This document shows, one piece after another, positions 56,801 through 60,189 of a stretch of DNA of 64,000 bases (position 1 is the stretch's first letter; each line of letters opens with the position of its first letter). The translations under genes and the position numbers were made by a program. Under the pieces are notes generated by a model. It saw only the letters and a list, made by a program, of their open reading frames with translations, made no database searches and was not told where the DNA came from. Location: assembly GCF_036625195.1 (NCBI RefSeq), contig NZ_JAZKUG010000001.1, positions 1,488,001-1,552,000 of the forward strand, written 5' to 3'. This DNA is from Accumulibacter sp. (GTDB lineage: Bacteria > Pseudomonadota > Gammaproteobacteria > Burkholderiales > Rhodocyclaceae).

Positions 56801-58659
56801 TCGACAACAACGGCGGCGGCGATGGCGACATCGACAACACCGCGACGGCCGACAGCGACCAGACGAGCCCGGTCAGCGACAGCGAGAGCGTCCCGATCGC
56901 CCAACTGCCTGGCCTGACGATCGTCAAGGCGGCCAGCGTCCCGGGTGACGCCGACGGCATCATCGACAGCGCCAGCGACGACATCCTCTACACCGTCACG
57001 GTGACCAACACCGGCAACCAGACGCTGAGCAACGTCGTCGTCACCGACCCGCTGGCCATCACGGCGGCGAACCCGGGCGGCGTGATCGGCACGATTGCCG
57101 CGTTCGCCCCGGGTGCCAGCCAGAGCTTCAGCTTCAGCTACGACGTCCAGCAGTCCGACATCGACAACAACGGTGGCGGCGATGGCGACATCGACAACAC
57201 CGCGACGGCCGACAGCGACCAGACGAGCCCGGTCAGCGACAGCGAGAGCGTCCCGATCGCCCAACTGGGCGTCATCGGCGACCTCGTCTGGGAGGACCTC
57301 AACTTCAATGGCTTGCGCGATGTCGGCGAGCCGGGGATTGGCGGCGTAGTGGTCAACCTGCTCGACAGCGGCGGCAGTGTTGTGGCTACCGACACCACCG
57401 ACAGTAGTGGTCTGTACCTGTTCAACAATGTTGCTCAAGGCACCTATCAGGTTCAGGTTCTGGTTCCCACGGGCTATCTGTTTACCATCCGGGACGCCGG
57501 CGGCGATGATACCGTCGACTCGGATGTCGGCACGACGGGTGTCGGCGGCTCAGGTCTCAGCGGCCCGATTTTCCTGCCCCCGGGCCAAACCAACCTTACC
57601 GTCGACGCCGGTCTCTACCGCAAGGCAACCCTCGGTGACCGGGTATGGCTCGACAAGGACAACGATGGCATTCAGGACGCCAACGAGAAGGGGGTGAGCA
57701 ACGTTGGTGTGAAGCTGTTGGACACCAGCGGACAACAGATTGCCACGACCACGACTGATTCTCTTGGTAATTACAAGTTCGTCGATCTCAACCCGGGCAC
57801 CTATACGCTCGAGTTTGACAAGTCCGTTGCACTCACTGGCGCGGTCTCGGTGGCGAAGTACCCATGGAGCAGCAAGCCGAATCAAGGCACTGATGACACG
57901 GTGGACTCGGATGTCACTGGTTCCGGATTCAAGGCGACGGTTTCCGTCGCGCTGGATTCAGGCGAGAACGACCTGACGCAGGATGCCGCGATCACGCCGA
58001 TCGTCATCGACCTCAATGGTAACGGCATTCAGACGATTGCTCGTGGCAAGTCACAGGGCACCTTCGATCTGCTCGGTACGGGCAAGGGGATAGACTCCGG
58101 GTGGTTGTCGGGTGACGACGGTTTCCTGGTCGTGGACCGCAACGGCAACGGCAGCATCGACGACATTTCGGAGATGTTCGGGGGGTCCAGCAAGGGAGCC
58201 GGGTTCAGCAAACTGTCCGCCTTCGACAGCAATGGCGACGGGCTGGTGGATGCCAACGACACCGATTTCGCCAGTCTCAAGATCTGGCGTGACCTGAACG
58301 GCAACCACCAGACCGACGACGGCGAGCTGGTGAGCCTGGAGAATGCCGGGCTGCTCAGCTTGGCGGTCGACTACAGTGAGCTGCCGTTCCTGGACGCCCA
58401 GGGCAACCTGCATCTCGAACGTGGCAGCGCCACCTTGGCCGACGGCCGCTCGGTAGACATGACCGATGTGTACTTCAACATCGCGGCCAGTGATGCGGCG
58501 GCCGCGGGCGTTGACGTGCTCGGACTCGCCGAGTTGATGGGCGGTGGTTTTGACGGTCGGGTGGCCGTTGCGGAGGCGGTGGCCGAGGCAGGTACGATGG
58601 TTCCGACAGACGTTCAGCTTGTCGGCTTGCCCGAGCCGGAGCTCCTCGGGGTGTTCTGA
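35884..58659 (+). CDS. Giant repetitive adhesin-like extracellular protein (about 7591 residues)
   Basis: One uninterrupted frame. The ATG at 35884 has AGGAG 9 bp upstream. No Sec signal peptide is visible. Order: Ig-like N-terminus (KQDYAPGQTVSIRAEGF); a region resembling the IgGFc-binding domain (about 130-560); a DUF11-type domain (from about 640); 3 type-C modules (784-1165); 37 type-A modules of 119 residues (1166-5568); 13 type-B modules of 120 residues (5570-7129); two SdrD-like B domains (from 7130 and 7248); and a C-terminal domain with IVIDLNGNGIQT, DGFLVVDRNGNGSIDD and DSNGDGLVDANDTDF. That last part is seen in calcium-binding, type I-secreted proteins. Asp/Gly-rich loops (DSDGGGDGDLDN) recur in every A and B module. 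I infer a calcium-stiffened, cell-surface or matrix rod. Secretion genes are not adjacent. Confidence 0.9.
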   Translation: MATTVKTNKQDYAPGQTVSIRAEGFGEMAGIRFQVINLGLDGVLGTQDDLSYASWTVANGFRPALDANGNPLPAFVDTTWVVPRSALNSTLVLTAEAVFSGADHQLGTADDVATGEVAMTMFTDGPNPAPTQVFYVPFPEDQLLTGLQAIESGSGSTNPTNPVQTYISVAASANNTIIYYDQWENGYDVDIANPNDLYSSINPGGTQIWGDGDISNGAAPGVVSNAADVINAGTVIVLNNAVQTGTLQSVIDFDGRDKIAATKSVALTHVGWASGSNTLLAGAVEVFDTKSWGTEYRVPVGANIPDSADSQMFEYTSLYIMAGPGGATVQIDKDASGSFETTVTLSEGQPYFVNGGVNVGGRVSSDKPVQVHFLTGDIGSNYESRDSALLPLNLWSSSYYTPVSTAATNSEATTVWLYNPSTSGITVNYETRTGAGGNTITTTPLSVAAGSYLKQTVPDGYGAHFYTPDPDGAGPGTAPTFYAFSTTNSTDTSGGNQAWDWGFTLIPRESLSPQVLVGLGIGRDPTSGTNPNENGNPVWVSPVGNGNTAATIYIDYDANPLTGALTDPNGNKYDTSVSLRELDRAKIYDTVDRNQTGMLVYTLTPGVKLVAAWGQDPATASAGAPGLDVGTGIPPLALFGAGKDGSLSTDNDGNGVVSAGDEMLYTIVINNTSRSPISDIRLRDVLPVDTTYVTGSTFFKNAAGVISQIPDDSSGTAFPLDGLGFILNPGNPLPVGGSYQVTFKVLIDSVGDLEPGTTSIVNNGSASAGGVTIDFSDTTPLVFVSIEKQVSVNGTVWLDADDAPGPTIAVGQDIYFRVAVTNSGALPATVDLFDQILAGGGSPHDFKFSGSQTTILAPNTTIYSDVILATAEAGSHEDRASANVTVTDGNVTSTVIVVPDDANYFGATGAVEIEKQVSADNVNWHDADDAPGVTILAGEEVYYRVRVTNSGALPATVNLSDVNVVGGDPALDFKFSGNQTTTVGVGQIIYSDVISGIAAAGQHTDQASAQVTVTDGTNTTPISVAPDNANYFGGQGAIVIEKELSIDGGSTWIPADSPTGPVILAGSTVKYRVAVTNNSTGDLTATVDLNDATITGSVPFLDFAFGGNQTTTVAAGVTVYSDEIITTALAGQQTDRASAVASVSDGVNSAPVVVLPDDANYFGAQPSLNIVKTADPSGQVADVAGEAISYTITVANTGNQSLTGIVVSDPNATAQAPTYVSGDAGVIGTLDVGETWTYSAAHTVTQGEIDSNGGGDGFIENIATADSDQTDPDSDDEAVPVARAPSLNIVKTADPSGQVADVAGEAISYTITVANTGNQSLTGIVVSDPNATAQAPTYVSGDAGVIGTLDVGETWTYSAAHTVTQGEIDSNGGGDGFIENIATADSDQTDPDSDDEAVPVARAPSLNIVKTADPSGQVADVAGEAISYTITVANTGNQSLTGIVVSDPNATAQAPTYVSGDAGVIGTLDVGETWTYSAAHTVTQGEIDSNGGGDGFIENIATADSDQTDPDSDDEAVPVARAPSLNIVKTADPSGQVADVAGEAISYTITVANTGNQSLTGVVVSDPNATAQAPTYVSGDAGVIGTLDVGETWTYSAAHTVTQGEIDSNGGGDGFIENIATADSDQTDPDSDDEAVPVARAPSLNIVKTADPSGQVADVAGEAISYTITVANTGNQSLTGIVVSDPNATAQAPTYVSGDAGVIGTLDVGETWTYSAAHTVTQGEIDSNGGGDGFIENIATADSDQTDPDSDDEAVPVAQRPSLNIVKTADPSGQVADVAGEAISYTITVANTGNQSLTGVVVSDPNATAQAPTYVSGDAGVIGTLDVGETWTYSAAHTVTQGEIDSNGGGDGFIENIATADSDQTDPDSDDEAVPVARAPSLNIVKTADPSGQVADVAGEAISYTITVANTGNQSLTGIVVSDPNATAQAPTYVSGDAGVIGTLDVGETWTYSAAHTVTQGEIDSNGGGDGFIENIATADSDQTDPDSDDEAVPVARAPSLNIVKTADPSGQVADVAGEAISYTITVANTGNQSLTGIVVSDPNATAQAPTYVSGDAGVIGTLDVGETWTYSAAHTVTQGEIDSDGGGDGDLDNTATADSDQTGPDSDDEAVPVAQRPSLNIVKTADPSGQVADVAGEAISYTITVANTGNQSLTGIVVSDPNATAQAPTYVSGDAGVIGTLDVGETWTYSAAHTVTQGEIDSNGGGDGFIENIATADSDQTDPDSDDEAVPVARAPSLNIVKTADPSGQVADVAGEAISYTITVANTGNQSLTGVVVSDPNATAQAPTYVSGDAGVIGTLEVGETWTYSAAHTVTQAEIDSDGGGDGDLDNTATADSDQTGPDSDDEAVPVAQRPSLNIVKTADPSGQVADVAGEAISYTITVANTGNQSLTGVVVSDPNATAQAPTYVSGDAGVIGTLDVGETWTYSAAHTVTQGEIDSNGGGDGFIENIATADSDQTDPDSDDEAVPVARAPSLNIVKTADPSGQVADVAGEAISYTITVANTGNQSLTGIVVSDPNATAQAPTYVSGDAGVIGTLDVGETWTYSAAHTVTQGEIDSNGGGDGFIENIATADSDQTDPDSDDEAVPVARAPSLNIVKTADPSGQVADVAGEAISYTITVANTGNQSLTGIVVSDPNATAQAPTYVSGDAGVIGTLDVGETWTYSAAHTVTQGEIDSNGGGDGFIENIATADSDQTDPDSDDEAVPVARAPSLNIVKTADPSGQVADVAGEAISYTITVANTGNQSLTGIVVSDPNATAQAPTYVSGDAGVIGTLDVGETWTYSAAHTVTQGEIDSNGGGDGFIENIATADSDQTDPDSDDEAVPVARAPSLNIVKTADPSGQVADVAGEAISYTITVANTGNQSLTGVVVSDPNATAQAPTYVSGDAGVIGTLDVGETWTYSAAHTVTQGEIDSNGGGDGFIENIATADSDQTDPDSDDEAVPVAQRPSLNIVKTADPSGQVADVAGEAITYTITVANTGNQSLTGIVVSDPNATAQAPTYVSGDAGVIGTLDVGETWTYSAAHTVTQGEIDSNGGGDGFIENIATADSDQTDPDTDDEAVPVAQRPSLNIVKTADPSGQVADVAGEAITYTITVANTGNQSLTGIVVSDPNATAQAPTYVSGDAGVIGTLEVGETWTYSAAHTVTQAEIDSDGGGDGDLDNTATADSDQTGPDSDDEAVPVAQRPSLNIVKTADPSGQVADVAGEAISYTITVANTGNQSLTGIVVSDPNATAQAPTYVSGDAGVLGVLDVGETWTYSAAHTVTQAEIDSNGGGDGFIENIATADSDQTDPDTDDEAVPVAQRPSLNIVKTADPSGQVADVAGEAISYTITVANTGNQSLTGIVVSDPNATAQAPTYVSGDAGVLGVLDVGETWTYSAVHTVTQAEIDSDGGGDGDLDNIATADSDQTDPDTDDEAVPVAQRPSLNIVKTADPSGQVADVAGEAITYTITVANTGNQSLTGIVVSDPNATAQAPTYVSGDAGVLGVLDVGETWTYSAAHTVTQAEIDSNGGGDGFIDNIATADSDQTGPDTDDARVPVGDTPALEINKVADPSGQVADVAGEAISYTITVANTGNQSLTGIVVSDPNATAQAPTYVSGDAGVLGVLDVGETWTYSAAHTVTQAEIDSDGGGDGDLDNIATADSDQTGPDSDDEAVPVAQRPSLNIVKTADPSGQVADVAGEAISYTITVANTGNQSLTGVVVSDPNATAQAPTYVSGDAGVLGVLDVGETWTYSAAHTVTQAEIDSDGGGDGDLDNIATADSDQTDPDTDDEAVPVAQRPSLNIVKTADPSGQVADVAGEAITYTITVANTGNQSLTGIVVSDPNATAQAPTYVSGDAGVLGVLDVGETWTYSAAHTVTQAEIDSNGGGDGFIDNIATADSDQTGPDTDDARVPVGDTPALEINKVADPSGQVADVAGEAITYTITVANTGNQSLTGIVVSDPNATAQAPTYVSGDAGVLGVLDVGETWTYSAAHTVTQAEIDSDGGGDGDLDNIATADSDQTGPDSDDEAVPVAQRPSLNIVKTADPSGQVADVAGEAITYTITVANTGNQSLTGVVVSDPNATAQAPTYVSGDAGVLGVLDAGETWTYSAAHTVTQAEIDSDGGGDGDLDNTATADSDQTGPDSDDEAVPVAQRPSLNIVKTADPSGQVADVAGEAITYTITVANTGNQSLTGIVVSDPNATAQAPTYVSGDAGVLGVLDVGETWTYSAAHTVTQAEIDSDGGGDGDLDNIATADSDQTGPDSDDEAVPVAQRPSLNIVKTADPSGQVADVAGEAITYTITVANTGNQSLTGIVVSDPNATAQAPTYVSGDAGVIGTLDVGETWTYSAAHTVTQGEIDSNGGGDGFIENIATADSDQTDPDSDDEAVPVARAPSLNIVKTADPSGQVADVAGEAISYTITVANTGNQSLTGIVVSDPNATAQAPTYVSGDAGVIGTLDVGETWTYSAAHTVTQGEIDSNGGGDGFIENIATADSDQTDPDTDDEAVPVAQRPSLNIVKTADPSGQVADVAGEAITYTITVANTGNQSLTGIVVSDPNATAQAPTYVSGDAGVLGVLDVGETWTYSAAHTVTQAEIDSNGGGDGFIDNIATADSDQTGPDTDDARVPVGDTPALEINKVADPSGQVADVAGEAITYTITVANTGNQSLTGIVVSDPNATAQAPTYVSGDAGVLGVLDVGETWTYSAAHTVTQAEIDSGGGGDGDLDNIATADSDQTGPDSDDEAVPVAQRPSLNIVKTADPSGQVADVAGEAITYTITVANTGNQSLTGVVVSDPNATAQAPTYVSGDAGVLGVLDAGETWTYSAAHTVTQAEIDSDGGGDGDLDNTATADSDQTDPDTDDEAVPVAQRPSLNIVKTADPSGQVADVAGEAITYTITVANTGNQSLTGIVVSDPNATAQAPTYVSGDAGVLGVLDAGETWTYSAAHTVTQAEIDSDGGGDGDLDNTATADSDQTGPDSDDEAVPVAQRPSLNIVKTADPSGQVADVAGEAISYTITVANTGNQSLTGIVVSDPNATAQAPTYVSGDAGVLGVLDVGETWTYSAAHTVTQAEIDSDGGGDGDLDNIATADSDQTGPDSDDEAVPVAQRPSLNIVKTADPSGQVADVAGEAITYTITVANTGNQSLTGIVVSDPNATAQAPTYVSGDAGVLGVLDVGETWTYSAAHTVTQAEIDSDGGGDGDLDNIATADSDQTDPDTDDEAVPVAQRPSLNIVKTADPSGQVADVAGEAITYTITVANTGNQSLTGIVVSDPNATAQAPTYVSGDAGVLGVLDVGETWTYSAAHTVTQAEIDSDGGGDGFIDNIATADSDQTGPDTDDARVPVGDTPALEINKVADPSGQVADVAGEAISYTITVANTGNQSLTGVVVSDPNATAQAPTYVSGDAGVLGVLDVGETWTYSAAHTVTQAEIDSDGGGDGDLDNIATADSDQTDPDTDDEAVPVAQRPSLNIVKTADPSGQVADVAGEAITYTITVANTGNQSLTGIVVSDPNATAQAPTYVSGDAGVLGVLDVGETWTYSAAHTVTQAEIDSDGGGDGDIDNTATADSDQTTPVSDSESVPIAQLGGLTIVKAASVPGDADGIIDSASDDILYTVTVTNTGNQTLSNVVVTDPLAITAANPGGVIGTIAAFAPGGSQSFSFSYDVQQSDIDNNGGGDGDIDNTATADSDQTSPVSDSESVPIAQLPGLTIVKAASVPGDADGIIDSAADDILYTVTVTNTGNQTLSNVVVTDPLAITAANPGGVIGTIAAFAPGASQSFSFSYDVQQSDIDNNGGGDGDIDNTATADSDQTTPVSDSESVPIAQLGGLTIVKAASVPGDADGIIDSAADDILYTVTVTNTGNQTLSNVVVTDPLAITAANPGGVIGTIAAFAPGGSQSFSFSYDVQQSDIDNNGGGDGDIDNTATADSDQTSPVSDSESVPIAQLPGLTIVKAASVPGDADGIIDSAADDILYTVTVTNTGNQTLSNVVVTDPLAITAANPGGVIGTIAAFAPGASQSFSFSYDVQQSDIDNNGGGDGDIDNTATADSDQTTPVSDSESVPIAQLGGLTIVKAASVPGDADGIIDSAADDILYTVTVTNTGNQTLSNVVVTDPLAITAANPGGVIGTIAAFAPGASQSFSFSYDVQQSDIDNNGGGDGDIDNTATADSDQTSPVSDSESVPIAQLPGLTIVKAASVPGDADGIIDSASDDILYTVTVTNTGNQTLSNVVVTDPLAITAANPGGVIGTIAAFAPGASQSFSFSYDVQQSDIDNNGGGDGDIDNTATADSDQTSPVSDSESVPIAQLPGLTIVKAASVPGDADGIIDSASDDILYTVTVTNTGNQTLSNVVVTDPLAITAANPGGVIGTIAAFAPGASQSFSFSYDVQQSDIDNNGGGDGDIDNTATADSDQTSPVSDSESVPIAQLPGLTIVKAASVPGDADGIIDSAADDILYTVTVTNTGNQTLSNVVVTDPLAITAANPGGVIGTIAAFAPGGSQSFSFSYDVQQSDIDNNGGGDGDIDNTATADSDQTSPVSDSESVPIAQLPGLTIVKAASVPGDADGIIDSAADDILYTVTVTNTGNQTLSNVVVTDPLAITAANPGGVIGTIAAFAPGASQSFSFSYDVQQSDIDNNGGGDGDIDNTATADSDQTTPVSDSESVPIAQLGGLTIVKAASVPGDADGIIDSAADDILYTVTVTNTGNQTLSNVVVTDPLAITAANPGGVIGTIAAFAPGASQSFSFTYDVQQSDIDNNGGGDGDIDNTATADSDQTSPVSDSESVPIAQLPGLTIVKAASVPGDADGIIDSASDDILYTVTVTNTGNQTLSNVVVTDPLAITAANPGGVIGTIAAFAPGASQSFSFSYDVQQSDIDNNGGGDGDIDNTATADSDQTSPVSDSESVPIAQLPGLTIVKAASVPGDADGIIDSASDDILYTVTVTNTGNQTLSNVVVTDPLAITAANPGGVIGTIAAFAPGASQSFSFSYDVQQSDIDNNGGGDGDIDNTATADSDQTSPVSDSESVPIAQLPGLTIVKAASVPGDADGIIDSASDDILYTVTVTNTGNQTLSNVVVTDPLAITAANPGGVIGTIAAFAPGASQSFSFSYDVQQSDIDNNGGGDGDIDNTATADSDQTSPVSDSESVPIAQLGVIGDLVWEDLNFNGLRDVGEPGIGGVVVNLLDSGGSVVATDTTDSSGLYLFNNVAQGTYQVQVLVPTGYLFTIRDAGGDDTVDSDVGTTGVGGSGLSGPIFLPPGQTNLTVDAGLYRKATLGDRVWLDKDNDGIQDANEKGVSNVGVKLLDTSGQQIATTTTDSLGNYKFVDLNPGTYTLEFDKSVALTGAVSVAKYPWSSKPNQGTDDTVDSDVTGSGFKATVSVALDSGENDLTQDAAITPIVIDLNGNGIQTIARGKSQGTFDLLGTGKGIDSGWLSGDDGFLVVDRNGNGSIDDISEMFGGSSKGAGFSKLSAFDSNGDGLVDANDTDFASLKIWRDLNGNHQTDDGELVSLENAGLLSLAVDYSELPFLDAQGNLHLERGSATLADGRSVDMTDVYFNIAASDAAAAGVDVLGLAELMGGGFDGRVAVAEAVAEAGTMVPTDVQLVGLPEPELLGVF
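38233..39378 (+). repeat. Type-C module array (3 divergent copies)
   Basis: Three consecutive modules of about 125-130 residues start with SIEKQVSVNG, EIEKQVSADN and VIEKELSIDG and each ends near DxANYFG. They share KFSGxQTT, IYSDVI and ASAxVTVTDG but differ clearly at the DNA level. They are therefore old repeats, unlike the nearly identical A array that follows. Confidence 0.85.
39379..52587 (+). repeat. Type-A tandem array: 37 copies of a 357-bp unit
   Basis: Units begin every 357 bp from 39379 (R1) to 52231 (R37), without a single indel. Each encodes an Ig-like DUF11/DUF7507-type domain beginning PSLNIVKTADPSGQVADVAG. DNA identity is near complete. Copies differ at a limited set of sites: VIGTLD/VLGVLD, QGEIDSN/QAEIDSD, FIEN/FIDN/DLDN, DPDSDD/DPDTDD/GPDSDD, ARA/AQR and, at R21, R24, R30 and R36, PALEINKVADP. 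The module contains no cysteine. Confidence 0.97.
52591..57270 (+). repeat. Type-B tandem array: 13 copies of a 360-bp unit
   Basis: Units begin every 360 bp from 52591 to 56911. Each encodes 120 residues starting GLTIVKAASVPGDADGIID and containing YTVTVTNTGNQTLSNVVVTD and FSYDVQQSDIDNNGGGDGDI. The copies differ only at a handful of positions (ASDD/AADD, GGSQ/GASQ, TTPV/TSPV, LGG/LPG, and one FTYD for FSYD). The array is distantly related to the A module, sharing the TGNQ and DNTATADSDQT blocks. Confidence 0.97.
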
Positions 58660-58690
58660 CACCAATGGTCGGTGGAGCGGGCTCCGCTTC

Positions 58691-58723
58691 CGAGCCGCTT
58701 CGTGAACCCCACGAGGCGGCTCG
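58691..58723 (+). terminator. Strong hairpin after the giant gene
   Basis: CGAGCCGCTTCGTG (58691-58704) and CACGAGGCGGCTCG (58710-58723) pair over 14 positions, with one U-G wobble and a 5-base loop, 32 bp beyond the stop codon. No T-tract follows, so it may act as an RNA 3' stabiliser or work with Rho rather than as a classical intrinsic terminator. Confidence 0.5.
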
Positions 58724-59022
58724 GGGTGCAGGCCGGAGCCCGTCTCAATCGCTGCCGGCGCGAAGGGCGTCAGCGCCAGATCGCGAGATGCCCGAGTCGC
58801 GGCAGGGTGCCCGGCTACGCCGGACGAGTGTAAACCTTCAATTCTCGGACCCTCTCTTATCCAATCAGAGGTGCCGGAGGGATCTCGCGGCATCCTGTTT
58901 GGGCCGCACCTTACTCGCTGATGCAGACCGCAACGGCGTCGTGGCGGTGGGTCGGTGGTGCCCAGCACCTTGGGCCCGGAGGCGGCTGCGATTCCGGTTT
59001 TCATGAAGAATTTCCGGACCAA

Positions 59023-59044
59023 TTGTCGACGCATTTTACAGTGC
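59023..59044 (+). promoter_or_regulatory. Enhancer-like motif TTGTCG-N7-TTACAGTGC (copy 2)
   Basis: TTGTCG (59023-59028), seven bases, TTACAGTGC (59036-59044). The fixed 15 bases are identical to those of copy 1 at 33751-33772, and the bases just before are similar (CCAG versus CCAA). It is probably an activator site for the downstream sigma-54-like promoter. Confidence 0.65.
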
Positions 59045-59104
59045 CGTATGCTGCAGCCTGCTGCTGAATGAGAAAACTGCAATAAATCAGATTCCAGTGG
59101 TTCC

Positions 59105-59120
59105 GGGTATATTTTTTGCG
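59105..59120 (+). promoter_or_regulatory. Sigma-54-like promoter before the PEP-CTERM gene
   Basis: GGGTATATTTTTTGCG has GG at 59106-59107 and GC at 59118-59119, 10 bp apart, as required at -24/-12, with TTGC at -12. The -24 half is weaker than consensus (GGGT for TGGC). Its position, 82 bp from the enhancer-like motif and identical to copy 1, is the main support. Confidence 0.5.
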
Positions 59121-59194
59121 TATGGAGCCCGTAGATGTCGGCCGCTGGTAGGTATGTGAATCTTTCCCACCCCGTCGGGTACAGGAGAATGGTC

Positions 59195-59242
59195 ATGAGC
59201 AACACGAATCGCAACATGCTCCAAGAGGGGGCGCCACTATGA
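59195..59242 (+). CDS. Candidate 15-residue leader peptide overlapping the PEP-CTERM start
   Basis: ATG AGC AAC ACG ... CTA TGA encodes MSNTNRNMLQEGAPL. AGGAG at 59183-59187 lies 7 bp before this ATG. The stop codon shares the ATGA of the PEP-CTERM start at 59239. It could couple translation to the following gene. Its shortness means chance cannot be excluded. Confidence 0.35.
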   Translation: MSNTNRNMLQEGAPL

Positions 59243-59988
59243 AACAGCTTACCCGGTTCGGTGTCGCAGGCGCCCTCTGCGCGCTGAGCGCAGCGGTATC
59301 TGGCGCGCCCGTGAATCAGGATTTTGAGGCGGGTCTTTCGGGTTGGACGGTGCTTGGCAATGTCGCCACGACGGGTCCGACCACGGTCGTCACCTACGAT
59401 CCGCCTGCCAAGAACGTCTTTCCCTATCAAGCCCTGATGGCTCGGCTGGTGAGCAATGACGGGCAGGACCACGGCGCGAGCACCGGCAACTACAGTCCCC
59501 CTTCCAATACCACAGCGCTGGATGCGTTCTTTGGATTGCCCGTCGGAACCCTGGCTGCGTCCTACCAGGCGTTCAATGGATCGGGGATCAAGCAAACGTT
59601 TTCGGGCTCTGTCGGGGACGTCGTTCAGCAACGCTGGAATTTCTTTTCGACGGATGATACCGACCCGCAGTTCGGGAGCAACGATACGGCATTTGCCGTG
59701 ATCAGCGGCCCGGCAATAGGAAACACGGTCCTCATTCGCCTGATGGATTCCTTTACCGCGGGAGCGTCAGCCACCTCAGGATGGAACCCCTTTGCATTCA
59801 CGCTTCCCGCAGACGGTTCCTATACGATCGGCTTCGGCGTTGTAAACGGCGGGGACAATTACTACTACGACGCGGAACTCTTCCTCGACGACTTCAGGGG
59901 TGTTCCGGAGCCAGGTTCTCTTACCTTGGTTGGGCTCGCGCTGGCAGGAATCGGGTCGTTGCGCCGGAGAAGTTGGGGACGCGCGTAA
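59239..59988 (+). CDS. PEP-CTERM sorting-domain protein
   Basis: 249 residues. A signal peptide (about residues 1-22, MKQLTRFGVAGALCALSAAV) precedes a beta-rich extracellular domain that starts VNQDFEAGLSGWTVLG, as in carbohydrate-binding-like jelly-roll modules. The C-terminus is a textbook PEP-CTERM signal: VPEPGSLTLVGLALAGIGS followed by LRRR. Exosortase cleaves such proteins for export into the exopolysaccharide matrix. The start is supported by GAGGGG upstream. It shares its compound upstream element with the regulator/giant-adhesin locus. The exosortase itself is not in the window. Confidence 0.93.
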   Translation: MKQLTRFGVAGALCALSAAVSGAPVNQDFEAGLSGWTVLGNVATTGPTTVVTYDPPAKNVFPYQALMARLVSNDGQDHGASTGNYSPPSNTTALDAFFGLPVGTLAASYQAFNGSGIKQTFSGSVGDVVQQRWNFFSTDDTDPQFGSNDTAFAVISGPAIGNTVLIRLMDSFTAGASATSGWNPFAFTLPADGSYTIGFGVVNGGDNYYYDAELFLDDFRGVPEPGSLTLVGLALAGIGSLRRRSWGRA

Positions 59989-60189
59989 GAAAACAGGGCG
60001 GGACAGCGTTCCGGGCGGTCTATACTGGGCGCCTGGACCAGCGGGTCTGCCCGATTCGTCTTGCGAAGCTGGAAGCTGGCCGCTGCCGCACAGGCGGCGT
60101 GTCGAGAGCAGCAGTTCCCGCGGCGCTGGAGGACGACCCGGCAGTGTCGCGTTTTCTCAACCATTCTCGAAAATGGACGAAAGAAACTG

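Larger units (their letters stand above)
58660..59238. other. Intergenic region between the giant gene and the PEP-CTERM gene
   Basis: 579 bp with no convincing long ORF. It contains, in order, the hairpin at 58691-58723, the enhancer-like motif at 59023-59044, the sigma-54-like element at 59105-59120 and a short candidate leader ORF at 59195-59242. From about 59030 it is visibly more AT-rich than the flanking genes. Confidence 0.5.

Noticed and set aside
39379..57270. CRISPR or satellite-like repeat array
   Set aside because: Units are 357 and 360 bp, contiguous, without unique spacers, in frame throughout and encode a folded module. No cas genes are nearby.
58630..58659. PEP motif at the very C-terminus of the giant protein (LPEPELLGVF)
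   Set aside because: A PEP-CTERM signal needs a following transmembrane helix and basic residues. The protein ends seven residues after the PEP, and the next bases in frame do not encode a hydrophobic segment, so exosortase sorting of the giant protein is not supported.
58665..59006. 113-codon plus-strand frame after the giant gene
   Set aside because: It covers the hairpin at 58691-58723, is Arg/Ala/Ser-rich and has no ribosome binding site or recognisable motif.
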